DNA of 64,000 nt from Clostridia bacterium (GCA_017399965.1 JAFQAP010000030.1:39495-103494); one strand, 5' to 3'. Positions 24,350 through 33,322 are shown, counted from the first letter of the stretch. The notes: a model not told the origin generated them from the letters alone. Numbers and translations: made by a program.

Positions 24350-25207
24350 TTACTTTTTATCAAATTTTGTTCTGCGTTCTCCTGCTTTGCGCATCACTGC
24401 CCGCATTTCATCCCGCTGACCGTTGGCAATATATTCCCTGAAACGGGAAAATTCAGCAGAAAACGCATCCATCTGCTTCAAGAGCGCATCTCGGTTCATC
24501 AAAAACAGTTCGCTCCACATTTCATCGTTTATTTTTGAAATGCGGGTAAGATCTCTGAAGGAGTCGCCCGTATATTTTTCAAGACCGTCCTCATCGTTGG
24601 TTGTCATAAGCGTTACGGCTATGCAATGGGTAAGCTGCGAAAGAAAGGCGATCATATTATCGTGCTCTTTCGGAGAAAGGACGGAGATACGTGAAAATCC
24701 CAATATTTCTCCCAACTGCTTGCAGGCTTCCACAGCTTCGGAAGTATTTTTTTCGGTGGGAGTTACGATATAGTTGGCGCCTTTAAACACGCTGTCATCG
24801 CTGTATTCCACACCGCTTCTTTCTCTGCCTGCCATAGGATGTGCGGGAACGTACTCAACGTCGGAACGGAGCCTGCCTTGTACATTATTAACGACCAGAG
24901 TTTTTACGCCGGTAACATCGGTAATAAGCGTGCCGCTTCTAAAAAGATGCTGATACATTATTATCCACTTAACAAAGGCAGCGGGATATAGAGCGAAAAC
25001 TATAAGATCTGCCTGAGCGATAAGCTTTTCATCGGGAGTGGTTGCGCCCTCCAGTATCATTCCCCGCTCGAGAGCATAATCTATATCCCTTTGCTCAAGA
25101 GTTATGGCACGCACCTTGTAGCCCTGCTTTGACAAAGCGGATGCGTAGCTTCCTCCCATAAGTCCCAAGCCTATAATGAGTATATTTGTATCTTTATTTA
25201 TCGTCAT
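24350..25207 (-). CDS. tyrA: Prephenate dehydrogenase
   Basis: 285 residues. Oxidative decarboxylation of prephenate to 4-hydroxyphenylpyruvate in tyrosine synthesis. NAD-binding motif LIIGLGLMGGSYA at the N-terminus, DVTGVK, the active-site PAHPMAGRERSG, and LTHCIAVTLM in the C-terminal helical domain. It ends without a C-terminal ACT domain, so tyrosine feedback control is probably weaker or exerted elsewhere. Overlaps aroA by 14 bases. Part of the aromatic operon. Confidence 0.94.
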   Translation of the reverse strand: MTINKDTNILIIGLGLMGGSYASALSKQGYKVRAITLEQRDIDYALERGMILEGATTPDEKLIAQADLIVFALYPAAFVKWIIMYQHLFRSGTLITDVTGVKTLVVNNVQGRLRSDVEYVPAHPMAGRERSGVEYSDDSVFKGANYIVTPTEKNTSEAVEACKQLGEILGFSRISVLSPKEHDNMIAFLSQLTHCIAVTLMTTNDEDGLEKYTGDSFRDLTRISKINDEMWSELFLMNRDALLKQMDAFSAEFSRFREYIANGQRDEMRAVMRKAGERRTKFDKK

Positions 25208-26411
25208 AATACCTCACCTCTATGCCCAAAGAACATAACCCTTCGAAAAAGCGGGGAAAGCTTTTGGAGATTGCCTCCGCGCCGTCTATGATTCCACCTG
25301 TAAGGGTAAGCAGCACCGCCAGCGACATAACGATACGGTGGTCATTATGACCGTACAACGGCTCGGAGGGAGCGTGAAATTCCATTGGGTATACTACAAC
25401 GGAATCCTCGTGAACGGCAACTGAAACACCGAACTTTTTCAGTTCTTCAGCCATTGCGGAAGCGCGGTCGCTTTCTTTAAAGCGCAAACGGGAGGTACCG
25501 TTAAACACACCGCCGTATTTTGCGGATGCAACCGCAAACAGCACAGGACCAAGATCGGGACAATCGCCGATATGTATCGTAGGTATGCCCTGCTCAAGCA
25601 AAGCAAAATGCTTTTCGTATATTTTATCACCCTGCAAAGAATCCTCACGCAAGCCTAAGATATTTACGTTTCCTCCAAGAGAATTCAGAGCGGCATAAAA
25701 GGACGCACCCGAATAATCCCCTTCTACCGTAGTTTCCGTGGGTATAAATCCTTTTCCGCCCTTTACCGAAATTGTGTGGTCGTCCATCCAGCAAGCGTCA
25801 ACTCCGAATTCCTTTAACGCCTGCAAAGTAAGCTCGATATAGGGTCGGCTTACAACCGGCGGTATTATGTTAACAACGCTGTCTTTTTCGAGCAGGGGCA
25901 AAGCAAACAAAAGGCCGCTTATAAACTGGCTGCTCACGTTTCCCGATATACGGTATTCGCCTGCGGTCATAGGCCCTCTCAGCATAACGCTGTTTCCGTC
26001 TTGCGAAAACACAAAGCCTTTTTCACGGCTAAGCTCTTCGTATGCGTCCAACGGACGGCGGAAGAGGGATTCTGCGCCGGTTAAAAGCAGATTTTTCCCG
26101 CACAACAAGCAGACGGGAATAAGAAAACGCAGAGTGCTTCCGCTTTCTTTACAATACAGAGCCTGAGCGGGAGATGCGTTGCAAATGTCGGTACCGTAAA
26201 CCGTAACCGTGTCTTTATTATATTCAAAGCGTGCGCCCAGCAAGGAAAGACATTCCATAGTCGCCGCCACGTCATCACATTCGGGAACGCCGTGTATAAC
26301 GCTTTTTCCCTTTGCCAGCGCCGCACATATAAGCATACGGTGCGCCATACTTTTGGAGTTTGGCGCAGACACGCTGCCGCGGGCAGTACCTGCAGTAATT
26401 TCGACTCTCAT
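25194..26411 (-). CDS. aroA: 3-phosphoshikimate 1-carboxyvinyltransferase (EPSP synthase)
   Basis: 405 residues, about 20 shorter than the E. coli enzyme. Transfers the enolpyruvyl group of PEP to shikimate 3-phosphate. APNSKSMAHR near the start holds the catalytic lysine; ESGSTLRFLIP corresponds to the usual GNAGTAMR-type PEP loop and here carries S-G-S-T, the class II-like variant often seen in Gram-positive bacteria; GDYSGASFYAAL, RFKESDRA and GHNDHRIVMSLAV follow. Start overlaps aroQ by four bases. The ESGST loop is compatible with lower glyphosate sensitivity, which sequence alone cannot prove. Confidence 0.95.
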   Translation of the reverse strand: MRVEITAGTARGSVSAPNSKSMAHRMLICAALAKGKSVIHGVPECDDVAATMECLSLLGARFEYNKDTVTVYGTDICNASPAQALYCKESGSTLRFLIPVCLLCGKNLLLTGAESLFRRPLDAYEELSREKGFVFSQDGNSVMLRGPMTAGEYRISGNVSSQFISGLLFALPLLEKDSVVNIIPPVVSRPYIELTLQALKEFGVDACWMDDHTISVKGGKGFIPTETTVEGDYSGASFYAALNSLGGNVNILGLREDSLQGDKIYEKHFALLEQGIPTIHIGDCPDLGPVLFAVASAKYGGVFNGTSRLRFKESDRASAMAEELKKFGVSVAVHEDSVVVYPMEFHAPSEPLYGHNDHRIVMSLAVLLTLTGGIIDGAEAISKSFPRFFEGLCSLGIEVRYYDDK

Positions 26412-26845
26412 TTTTTATAACCTTCCAAAAGAAAATCAATAGCTTCCATATATCCGTCTGTACCGTGTCCCGAGATGGTTTTTACGCATATATCGCGGAT
26501 ATAGCTGATTTTTCGGAAATTCTCGCGGGAATTAACATCCGAAATATGCACTTCCACGGCGGGAATACCCACGGCGGAGAGCGCATCCCGCAAAGCTATA
26601 CTTGTGTGAGTATAAGCACCGGGGTTTATAACGATTCCTTCTACGCTTTCAAAATATGCCTGCTGTATCTTATCCACAAGATCGCCTTCGTGATTAGACT
26701 GGTATTGTGTTATCTCATTACCCGTATCCACGCCCTTTGCGGCTATACGGTTACACAGAGACTCAAAGGTTTCCGTGCCGTAGTGGGCGGGTTCTCTTAT
26801 ACCCAGCATATTAAGATTGGGTCCGTTTATAACAAGTATCTTCAA
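26408..26845 (-). CDS. aroQ: Type II 3-dehydroquinate dehydratase
   Basis: 145 residues, the full length of the type II enzyme. VINGPNLNMLGIREPAHYG carries the flexible lid with the catalytic Arg and Tyr; SNHEGDLVD, INPGAYTHTSIALRDAL (catalytic His) and EVHISDVNSRE are all present. Converts 3-dehydroquinate to 3-dehydroshikimate. Overlaps its neighbours aroEK and aroA by four bases on each side, giving strong translational coupling. Confidence 0.96.
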   Translation of the reverse strand: MKILVINGPNLNMLGIREPAHYGTETFESLCNRIAAKGVDTGNEITQYQSNHEGDLVDKIQQAYFESVEGIVINPGAYTHTSIALRDALSAVGIPAVEVHISDVNSRENFRKISYIRDICVKTISGHGTDGYMEAIDFLLEGYKK

Positions 26846-28080
26846 TTTAAAAATTCCTTTCTTATCTTTTGGGCAACACTGTTTGCTTCTCCCTCTACGG
26901 GTACACGAATGTCGCAGGTGGATGTATATCTGTCTATCCGCTCGTTATACCGTTTTTCTATATCCGCTCTGCTTAAAGCGAGGGGACGGTCTTCTGTGGG
27001 AACAAGCTGCTCAAGCGGGCGGTCTATAAAACAGATAACACCGTTTCTGCGCAAAGCATTTACGTTTTCATCCCGCAAAACGGTGCCGCCGCCGCAGGAA
27101 ATAACCACACCGGAAAGCTTGGAAAGCTTTTTTGCAGTTTCGGTTTCCATATCTCTGAACGCTTTTTCACCCTGCGTTTTAAAAATTTCGGTTATTTCCG
27201 TACCCGTTTGTTTTACTATCTCTTCGTCTATATCGTAAAACTCTCTGCTCATTTCCTGCGCAAGCAATCTGCCCACCGTGGATTTTCCGCAGCCCGGCAT
27301 ACCGGAAAGCACTATATTCTGCTTGGAGACTTTAAGCTCCCTGTATATATCATCTATTATGCTTTGGTCGTATTTTACGTCTGCGAACAATTCCGAAGCC
27401 GCAACAGCCTGATAAACCAGCATATATAATCCGCCCATGGCGGGAATGCCTTTGGCGCGGGCAGACAGCACCAGATTTGTGGATATGGGGTTAAACACCA
27501 CGTCCACCACACCCTGCAGATTTGGAAAAATATTGATATCAACAGGTGCGGCATCACATTCGGGGTACATTCCCACAGGGGTGGTATTTATAATTATTTC
27601 CGAATCCGAAAGGTGTTCATATGCAAATGGGTATGTTACGCAGCCTTCTTTTGCTGTGCGCCCCACACGGTCAACACGGCTTGCGCCCAAGGCTTTTGCA
27701 ACCGCCAAAGCAGTACGGGAGGTGCCTCCCGTGCCGAGAATAAGTACTCTTTTGCCGCTTATATCCCCTGCTGTTTTTAAAACGAGAGCTTTAAGACCGT
27801 AAAAATCCGTATTATATCCGTATAAAAGTCCATCCTTATTCACTATTACGTTTACAGCGCCGATATCCCGCGCCGCATCGCTTATATAATGCAGATAAGG
27901 AATAACATCTTGCTTGTAAGGAATGGTTACGTTTACCGCTTTAAATTCTTTTTTTGTAAGAAATTCTCCAAGAGCTTCCCGCGGAATTTCCTTTAAAGTA
28001 TAATCCGACGTAGCAAGCCTTTTGTGTATATCCGGTGAAAAGCTGTGTCCCAATTTTTCGCCGATAAGTCCGTATTTCAT
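26842..28080 (-). CDS. aroEK: Bifunctional shikimate dehydrogenase - shikimate kinase fusion
   Basis: 412 residues, two enzymes in one chain. Residues 1 to about 250 are shikimate dehydrogenase: GHSFSPDIH, substrate Lys56 in TIPYKQD, Asp92 in NTDFYG, NADP motif ILGTGGTSRTA and GLYMLVYQA. A very short joint (around VSKQN) leads into shikimate kinase from about 254 to the end: Walker A GMPGCGKST, FYDIDEEI, and CGGGTVLRDEN, with the lid near TEDRPLALSR. No stop or frameshift separates them. They catalyse consecutive steps (dehydroshikimate to shikimate to shikimate 3-phosphate), so channelling is possible. Separate genes are the rule in bacteria. The composite symbol is descriptive. Confidence 0.94.
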   Translation of the reverse strand: MKYGLIGEKLGHSFSPDIHKRLATSDYTLKEIPREALGEFLTKKEFKAVNVTIPYKQDVIPYLHYISDAARDIGAVNVIVNKDGLLYGYNTDFYGLKALVLKTAGDISGKRVLILGTGGTSRTALAVAKALGASRVDRVGRTAKEGCVTYPFAYEHLSDSEIIINTTPVGMYPECDAAPVDINIFPNLQGVVDVVFNPISTNLVLSARAKGIPAMGGLYMLVYQAVAASELFADVKYDQSIIDDIYRELKVSKQNIVLSGMPGCGKSTVGRLLAQEMSREFYDIDEEIVKQTGTEITEIFKTQGEKAFRDMETETAKKLSKLSGVVISCGGGTVLRDENVNALRRNGVICFIDRPLEQLVPTEDRPLALSRADIEKRYNERIDRYTSTCDIRVPVEGEANSVAQKIRKEFLN

Positions 28081-28081
28081 A

Positions 28082-29182
28082 TTATTCTCCCTTAAGCCAA
28101 TCCGTACCGAAGCGGGTGCAAAGCAGGTCTGCCAAAGCTATAGCCGTTACGCTGTCAACCACTGCACGGGCGCGGTGGACTATGCAGGGATCGTGACGTC
28201 CCGTAAGGCTCAGCACGGTGTTTTCTCTGTTTTTCAGGTCAACCGTGTTTTGGGGCGCAAAAATCGAAGGCGTAGGCTTTACGGCAACACGGAAGGTCAA
28301 GGGCATTCCGTTGGTTATACCGCCGTTGATACCGCCGTTGTTGTTTGTATCCGTAACGACTGTGCCGTTTTCAAAACGAAAGTTATCGTTACACTCGCTT
28401 CCTTTCATCTGTGCAACGGAAAATCCTGCCCCGAATTCCACACCTTTTATACCGGGAACGCTGAAAAGAGCGTGGGAAAGAACGCCCTCCGCCGTATCAA
28501 ACCAAGGCTCCCCTACTCCTGCGGGAATGCCCGTAACAGCAGTTTCCAATATTCCGCCGATACTGTCTCCGTCCTTTGCGGCTTTTGATATTTCTTCCTG
28601 CATCAAAACGCCTTTTTCTTGGTTCAGCACAGCAAACAGCAAGGAATTGAGCTTATCTATGGAAGAATTTAAGTTTGTGTTATCAAACTCCGAATCCATT
28701 ACCTGACCTATAGAATAAATGTGTGTACCTATATTTATTCCCTTTGATTTAAGCGCCTGCAAAAGGATAGCGCCTGCGGCTACCAGAGGTGCGGTGATAC
28801 GTCCCGAAAAATGACCTCCTCCGCGGTGATCCTGAAAGCCGTGGTATTTGCAATACGCCGTGTAATCTGCGTGGCCAGGACGGGGAGTTACGGACAATGA
28901 ATCGTATTTACTGCTGTCCGTATCCTTATTGGGAATCATAATACATATGGGAGCACCTGTAGTGTAACCATTAAAAACTCCGCTTACTATGCGGAAATTA
29001 TCCGTTTCACTTCTTTGGGTGGATATTTTTCCCCAAGGACGGCGCAGGTCCAGACGGGATGAAATAAATTCTTCGTCTACGTAAATACCGGGTGCTATTC
29101 CGTCCAAAACGGCGCCTATCTCTTTTCCGTGGCTTTCCCCAAACAGAGTAACGGAAATACTGTTTCCGAAAGTGTTTTTCAT
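28082..29182 (-). CDS. aroC: Chorismate synthase
   Basis: 366 residues. Last common step: EPSP to chorismate, using reduced FMN. GESHGKEIGAVLDG at the start, the conserved RRPWGKISTQR/SETD region, RPGHADYTAY, HRGGGHFSGRITA, GGINGGITNGMPL and GRHDPCIVHRA near the end are all diagnostic. One base separates it from the aroEK start and it begins immediately after aroB. Confidence 0.96.
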   Translation of the reverse strand: MKNTFGNSISVTLFGESHGKEIGAVLDGIAPGIYVDEEFISSRLDLRRPWGKISTQRSETDNFRIVSGVFNGYTTGAPICIMIPNKDTDSSKYDSLSVTPRPGHADYTAYCKYHGFQDHRGGGHFSGRITAPLVAAGAILLQALKSKGINIGTHIYSIGQVMDSEFDNTNLNSSIDKLNSLLFAVLNQEKGVLMQEEISKAAKDGDSIGGILETAVTGIPAGVGEPWFDTAEGVLSHALFSVPGIKGVEFGAGFSVAQMKGSECNDNFRFENGTVVTDTNNNGGINGGITNGMPLTFRVAVKPTPSIFAPQNTVDLKNRENTVLSLTGRHDPCIVHRARAVVDSVTAIALADLLCTRFGTDWLKGE

Positions 29183-30187
29183 TTACAGCACCTCTCTTAA
29201 ACGGTTTTCAAAATCCGACATCGGCACTTTTTTAAACTCAAAACTGCCGATCTTGTCTACCCACACGGCATTTATATATTCGCCCGAAAGCTTTTTATCG
29301 TGGCGGATAGCCTCTATTACCTGTTCTTTATCAAATTCCGCAGTTGTGGGCAGGGAAAGTGCTTCCAAAACAGGAACAAGTCTTTCTCTTACACAAGCAT
29401 CGCACATAGGAAGCATTCCCAACGCCACGCATTCACCGTGCAAAAGCGTGAGCGACATTGCGGTTTCGATACCGTGCCCTACGGTGTGACCGAAATTAAG
29501 CACACGGCGTAAAGAGGATTCCTTTTCATCCTGCTCTACAATATTTTTCTTTATAATTATGCTTTTAACGATGATCTCCTGCAAATTTTGGTCATTTACA
29601 CCGCTTTCTATCAGCTCAAAAAGCTCTTTATCGCAGGTAAGCGCCATTTTTACGGATTCAGCAAGACCGTTTGAAATATGTCTTTTGGGAAGAGTGGACA
29701 AGAGGTCGGGGTCGATAAGCACCTTTTTAGGTTGCTTGAACGCACCGACTATATTTTTAACATCTCCGACATCGATAGCCGTTTTGCCTCCAACGGAAGA
29801 ATCCACCTGGGAAAGAAGCGTGGTGGGAATATTGTAAAAATCTACGCCGCGCATATATGTCGCGGCAACAAAACCCGCAAGATCTCCCATAACTCCCCCG
29901 CCCACCGCAACAACGCAGTCTGTACGGGTAAAGCCCAAGGAGATCATTTTTTCACAAAGCTCCATATACGAAGCAAAGCATTTGGTTTTTTCTCCTTGAG
30001 GAAGAGTTACTATATAAGGCTGTGCGCAAAAGGACGCAAGAGTACGGGCGTATTCCGAAGGTACTCCGTCATCGGTAACGATAAGCACCTTTCTGTTTAA
30101 AGAAAGATGCTCTCCTGCCTTTTTAAGACAGCCTCGTTCTATTACTATATCATAGCTGTTTTTTTCAAGAGAAAGAGGTACGATCAC
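29183..30187 (-). CDS. aroB: 3-dehydroquinate synthase
   Basis: 334 residues, close to the family length. NAD site AVGGGVMGDLAGFVAATYMRG, IPTTLLSQVDSSVGGKTAID, and the metal-binding region RVLNFGHTVGHGIE with LLHGECVALGM. Cyclises DAHP to 3-dehydroquinate. Second gene of the aromatic operon, 14 bases after pheA. Confidence 0.96.
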   Translation of the reverse strand: MIVPLSLEKNSYDIVIERGCLKKAGEHLSLNRKVLIVTDDGVPSEYARTLASFCAQPYIVTLPQGEKTKCFASYMELCEKMISLGFTRTDCVVAVGGGVMGDLAGFVAATYMRGVDFYNIPTTLLSQVDSSVGGKTAIDVGDVKNIVGAFKQPKKVLIDPDLLSTLPKRHISNGLAESVKMALTCDKELFELIESGVNDQNLQEIIVKSIIIKKNIVEQDEKESSLRRVLNFGHTVGHGIETAMSLTLLHGECVALGMLPMCDACVRERLVPVLEALSLPTTAEFDKEQVIEAIRHDKKLSGEYINAVWVDKIGSFEFKKVPMSDFENRLREVL

Positions 30188-30201
30188 TTTAATTCCTCCG
30201 T

Positions 30202-31305
30202 TTATTGGGAAATATGAGAAAATGAGCCCACAAGCTTTAATTTATCGCAGCAGGAGGAAAGCTCTTCCAAAAGGGCTTTACCGTTTTCGGAATGAATATC
30301 CCCTTCTGCTTCAACGAAAAAGTAGTACTGCCACAAAAGCTCCTTCATGGGACGGCTTCGCAGAGATTGCATATTGTAGCCGTGCTTACCGATAATATCC
30401 ACGGCTTGCGCCAATTTACCTGCTTCGTTGCGGACGGTAAACATAAGGATAAAGCGTTTGTCCATTCCCTTGCCCTTATTGACAGCGGGCACGGCAGACA
30501 GCACCGCAAATCGGGTGGTGTTGTATTTGCTTTCGTTAATTTCTTTTTGCAAGACCTCAAGTCCGTAAAGAGCTGCCGCTTCTTCGCTTGCAATGGCGGC
30601 GGTATGCACATCACCAAGCTCTGCCACGTATTTGGCAGCAAGAGCGGTGTTTACGTATTCACAAGTTTCCCAGCCCTGCTTTTGTATGTATTTTCCGCAT
30701 TGCATAAGAGCCTGAGGGTGACTGACAACACGGGTGATCTGCGAAATGTCCGTATCGGGAAGCACAAGGAGATCGTGAGTAACAGAAAGATCAAAGGTAG
30801 CGTTAATATGCAGCGAGCCGGAAAACAGCATATCGCAAACTTCCCCAACGTCTCCCGCGCTGCTGTTTTCAATAGGCAGCACCGCGGTGTCGCATTCGCC
30901 CTTTACCACCGCATCGTAAGCTTCGCCGAAGGAGGAATAGCCGATTTTAACCGCATCGGGGAACACTTTGCCGGCGGCAATGGAAGCAAAGGCGCCGTTT
31001 ATACCGCAATATGCCACCTTCATACCGTTGAACAAACGTCCCTGATATTTGCAGGAAATGTCTATTACTTCGCGCATAAAGTTAACATAAAATCCTTTTA
31101 CAAGCTCGTCCTCTTCGGAAAGATAGCCTGCGTTTCTCTGTATTATCTGCTCTTCTCTTGCTTTATCCTTTATAGGCAAGCCGTGCGCAATTTTATACTC
31201 GGCAACAAGACGTGCCGCCTCCATACGCTGTACAAAAAGGCGTGCCATTTCCTTGTCTGTTTTATCTATCAGTTCTCTTGCAATAAGTAATTTATTATCT
31301 TCCAT
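30202..31305 (-). CDS. pheA: Bifunctional chorismate mutase/prephenate dehydratase (P-protein)
   Basis: 367 residues in three parts: an AroQ-type chorismate mutase (1 to about 85; REL-I-DKTDKEMARLFVQRM), prephenate dehydratase (about 95-275; AYCGINGAFASIAA, the NTTRFAVLS active-site motif), and a C-terminal ACT domain (about 285-360; KLAQAVDIIGKHGYNMQSLRSRP), the usual phenylalanine sensor. Converts chorismate to phenylpyruvate. First gene of the operon, with GGAGCT at 31313-31318, a consensus promoter and a TetR-type operator upstream. Confidence 0.95.
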   Translation of the reverse strand: MEDNKLLIARELIDKTDKEMARLFVQRMEAARLVAEYKIAHGLPIKDKAREEQIIQRNAGYLSEEDELVKGFYVNFMREVIDISCKYQGRLFNGMKVAYCGINGAFASIAAGKVFPDAVKIGYSSFGEAYDAVVKGECDTAVLPIENSSAGDVGEVCDMLFSGSLHINATFDLSVTHDLLVLPDTDISQITRVVSHPQALMQCGKYIQKQGWETCEYVNTALAAKYVAELGDVHTAAIASEEAAALYGLEVLQKEINESKYNTTRFAVLSAVPAVNKGKGMDKRFILMFTVRNEAGKLAQAVDIIGKHGYNMQSLRSRPMKELLWQYYFFVEAEGDIHSENGKALLEELSSCCDKLKLVGSFSHISQ

Positions 31306-31334
31306 TTTTAACAGCTCCGTCGGAATTTGGGTTA

Positions 31335-31349
31335 GTTAACAGTGTTAAC
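31335..31349. promoter_or_regulatory. Palindromic operator downstream of the aromatic-operon promoter
   Basis: GTTAACAGTGTTAAC, perfect 7-base arms around one central base. It begins 12 bases past the -10, around the transcription start, where a bound repressor would block initiation. A second copy lies at 31445. Confidence 0.75.
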
Positions 31350-31361
31350 ATCGTTTTTGAG

Positions 31362-31390
31362 ATTATACACCCAATTTTGTGTAATGTCAA
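31362..31390 (-). promoter_or_regulatory. Perfect-consensus promoter of the aromatic operon
   Basis: On the minus strand TTGACA (31390-31385), exactly 17 bases, TATAAT (31367-31362). A fully consensus sigma-A promoter would be strong unless repressed, which fits the operator just downstream. Confidence 0.88.
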
Positions 31391-31409
31391 TAGAACCGAG
31401 GAATTTCTA

Positions 31410-31438
31410 TTGATTTTTTAGGTTTTTAGTGGTAATAT
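31410..31438 (+). promoter_or_regulatory. Promoter of the TetR-type regulator gene
   Basis: TTGATT (31410-31415), 17-base spacer ending GTGG, TAATAT (31433-31438). Confidence 0.65.
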
Positions 31439-31444
31439 AGTGTT

Positions 31445-31459
31445 GTTAACACCGTTATC
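31445..31459. promoter_or_regulatory. Second copy of the palindromic operator
   Basis: GTTAACACCGTTATC, 12 of 15 positions like the reverse complement of the copy at 31335. It covers the probable start of the regulator transcript, suggesting autoregulation. Confidence 0.65.
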
Positions 31460-31479
31460 TTATACTGCGGAGGAATCTT

Positions 31480-32022
31480 ATGCCCTATACGGAAGAATAC
31501 ATCAGCCACGAAGAACTCAAAAAAGCGCTTATTCTTGAAGGAATACGTCAGATAGAACAAAACGGGATAAACGGGCTTTCATTAAGAAAGACCGCCACGG
31601 AATGCGGAGTTTCCTGCGCCGCGCCTTACAGACATTTTGAAAGCAAGGCGGGATTTGTTTTTTCTATAATCTCCTACGTAAACGGACAATGGGAGCTTCT
31701 CAAAGAGCAGATATCCGTCTCCTTCAAGGACGATAAACGGCAAATGATAATTGAGATCTGCGCCGCAACAGTATTGTTTTGGAGAGCCAATCCCAATTTC
31801 AGAAGCGTAATAATGCTTGACGATAAGCTTTTGGAAAAAGAACAGATAAAAGAAAAAAACCGTATTTCCGATGAGATTGCTTTACTTGTACGCAGTCTGT
31901 ATAAGGGTGACGAAGGAAAACAAGCGGAATTTTTGGTAAGATCCGTATTATACGGTGCCGCCGCAGACAAAACAGTTGATGTTTCTTTGGTGAGAAACTG
32001 TATAAAAGCGATACTGCCGTAA
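31480..32022 (+). CDS. TetR/AcrR-family transcriptional regulator
   Basis: 180 residues. The N-terminal helix-turn-helix is clear (ILEGIRQIEQNGINGLSLRKTATECGV-S, then YRHFESKAGF), followed by an all-helical ligand domain without recognisable family. The start ATG follows GGAGGAATCTT. It is transcribed away from the aromatic operon, and the same palindrome lies in both promoters, so it probably represses both. The ligand could be an aromatic amino acid or a pathway intermediate. TetR-type control of a shikimate operon is not one of the standard systems (T-box, TyrR, TrpR). Cotranscription with the acyltransferase gene 21 bases downstream is possible. Confidence 0.9.
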   Translation: MPYTEEYISHEELKKALILEGIRQIEQNGINGLSLRKTATECGVSCAAPYRHFESKAGFVFSIISYVNGQWELLKEQISVSFKDDKRQMIIEICAATVLFWRANPNFRSVIMLDDKLLEKEQIKEKNRISDEIALLVRSLYKGDEGKQAEFLVRSVLYGAAADKTVDVSLVRNCIKAILP

Positions 32023-32043
32023 ACAAACCAGAAAGGCGACCCT

Positions 32044-33303
32044 ATGAAGATAAAGACAAAGAAAATGCCATATTCAAAGGTGGTAACCCTTAAAAAACCC
32101 AAGCACAAAAAGCCTGTAAAGCCGAATATTTTGTTCAGGACCATTGTAAGGATAGCGTCTGTTCCCGACCTTTTGAAGGTTAAATTCAGACACGAAGGCA
32201 AGCTTCCCTCAAAAATGCCGTGCCTTATATTGATGAACCATTCAAGCTTTATTGATCTTGAAATAGTATCCAAAATAATGTATCCCCGCCCTTACGGAAT
32301 AGTAACCACATCGGACGGATTGGTGGGAAAGCGTTGGCTTATGCGCCGTATCGGATGTATTCCTACCCAAAAGTTTGTTAACGATATTTCTCTTATAAAG
32401 GATATAAATTATCTTTTGAAGGAGAAAAAGACCAGCGTGCTTATGTACCCCGAAGCGAGCTACAGCTTTGACGGCACTGCAACTCCCTTGCCCGAAAAGT
32501 TGGGACGGCTGCTAAAGATGCTTGCCGTACCCGTGGTGATGATAACCACCGAGGGCGCCTTTTCCCGCGATCCTCTTTACAACTGTCTTCAAAAGCGCAA
32601 GGTAAAGGTGAGCGCTAAGGTGGAATGTCTGCTCACACCGGAGGATATTGAAAAAATGTCCGTAAGCGAGCTGGACGGAGCTTTGAAAAAAGCGTTTTCA
32701 TTTGACCATTTCAAATGGCAAAGAGAGAACAAGATTAAAATTGACGAGCCCTTCCGCGCAGACGGGCTTGAACGCATACTGTATAAATGCCCGAACTGTC
32801 TTGCGGAAGGCAAAACCAAAGGCGAAGGAATATCCTTAAAATGCAGTACCTGCGGAAAGGAATACGTATTGGATGAACACGGTGTTCTTAAGGCAACGGA
32901 TGGAAACACAGAGTTTTCTCATATTCCCGATTGGTACTTGTGGGAACGAAAAAAAGTGAAAGAAGAGATAGAAAACGGTGCTTATTCGCTGGATACTCCC
33001 GTAGATATCGGTATGTCTGTAGATTATAAAGCCATATATATGGTAGGCGAAGGCAGACTTACTCATACAAAAGATGGATTTGCACTTACCGGATGTAACG
33101 GAGAGCTTGAATACAAGCAAAAGCCTTTGTTTAATTACAGTCTGTATGCGGATTATTATTGGTATGAGATAGGAGATGTCATCTGTATCGGCGATAAAAA
33201 TGCGCTGTATTATTGTTTTCCCAAGACGGGCGTACCCGTTGCAAAGGCGCGCCTTGCGGTGGAAGAGATGTATAAATCCGAAAAAGCAAAAGCGAGAAGC
33301 TGA
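32044..33303 (+). CDS. PlsC-like 1-acyl-glycerol-phosphate acyltransferase with zinc ribbon
   Basis: 419 residues. The acyltransferase core shows NHSSFID (catalytic NH-x4-D) near residue 61, the PEAS motif near 138 and KLGRLLKML. After about residue 240 a zinc ribbon follows (CPNC ... CSTC, about 257-281) and then a beta-rich tail of about 130 residues with no known family. PlsC-type enzymes acylate lysophosphatidic acid at the membrane; the added zinc ribbon and tail are seen in a Clostridia-specific subgroup whose substrate is not known to me. Downstream of the TetR gene, possibly cotranscribed. Confidence 0.82.
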   Translation: MKIKTKKMPYSKVVTLKKPKHKKPVKPNILFRTIVRIASVPDLLKVKFRHEGKLPSKMPCLILMNHSSFIDLEIVSKIMYPRPYGIVTTSDGLVGKRWLMRRIGCIPTQKFVNDISLIKDINYLLKEKKTSVLMYPEASYSFDGTATPLPEKLGRLLKMLAVPVVMITTEGAFSRDPLYNCLQKRKVKVSAKVECLLTPEDIEKMSVSELDGALKKAFSFDHFKWQRENKIKIDEPFRADGLERILYKCPNCLAEGKTKGEGISLKCSTCGKEYVLDEHGVLKATDGNTEFSHIPDWYLWERKKVKEEIENGAYSLDTPVDIGMSVDYKAIYMVGEGRLTHTKDGFALTGCNGELEYKQKPLFNYSLYADYYWYEIGDVICIGDKNALYYCFPKTGVPVAKARLAVEEMYKSEKAKARS

Positions 33304-33322
33304 ATACATAAATTACAACACC

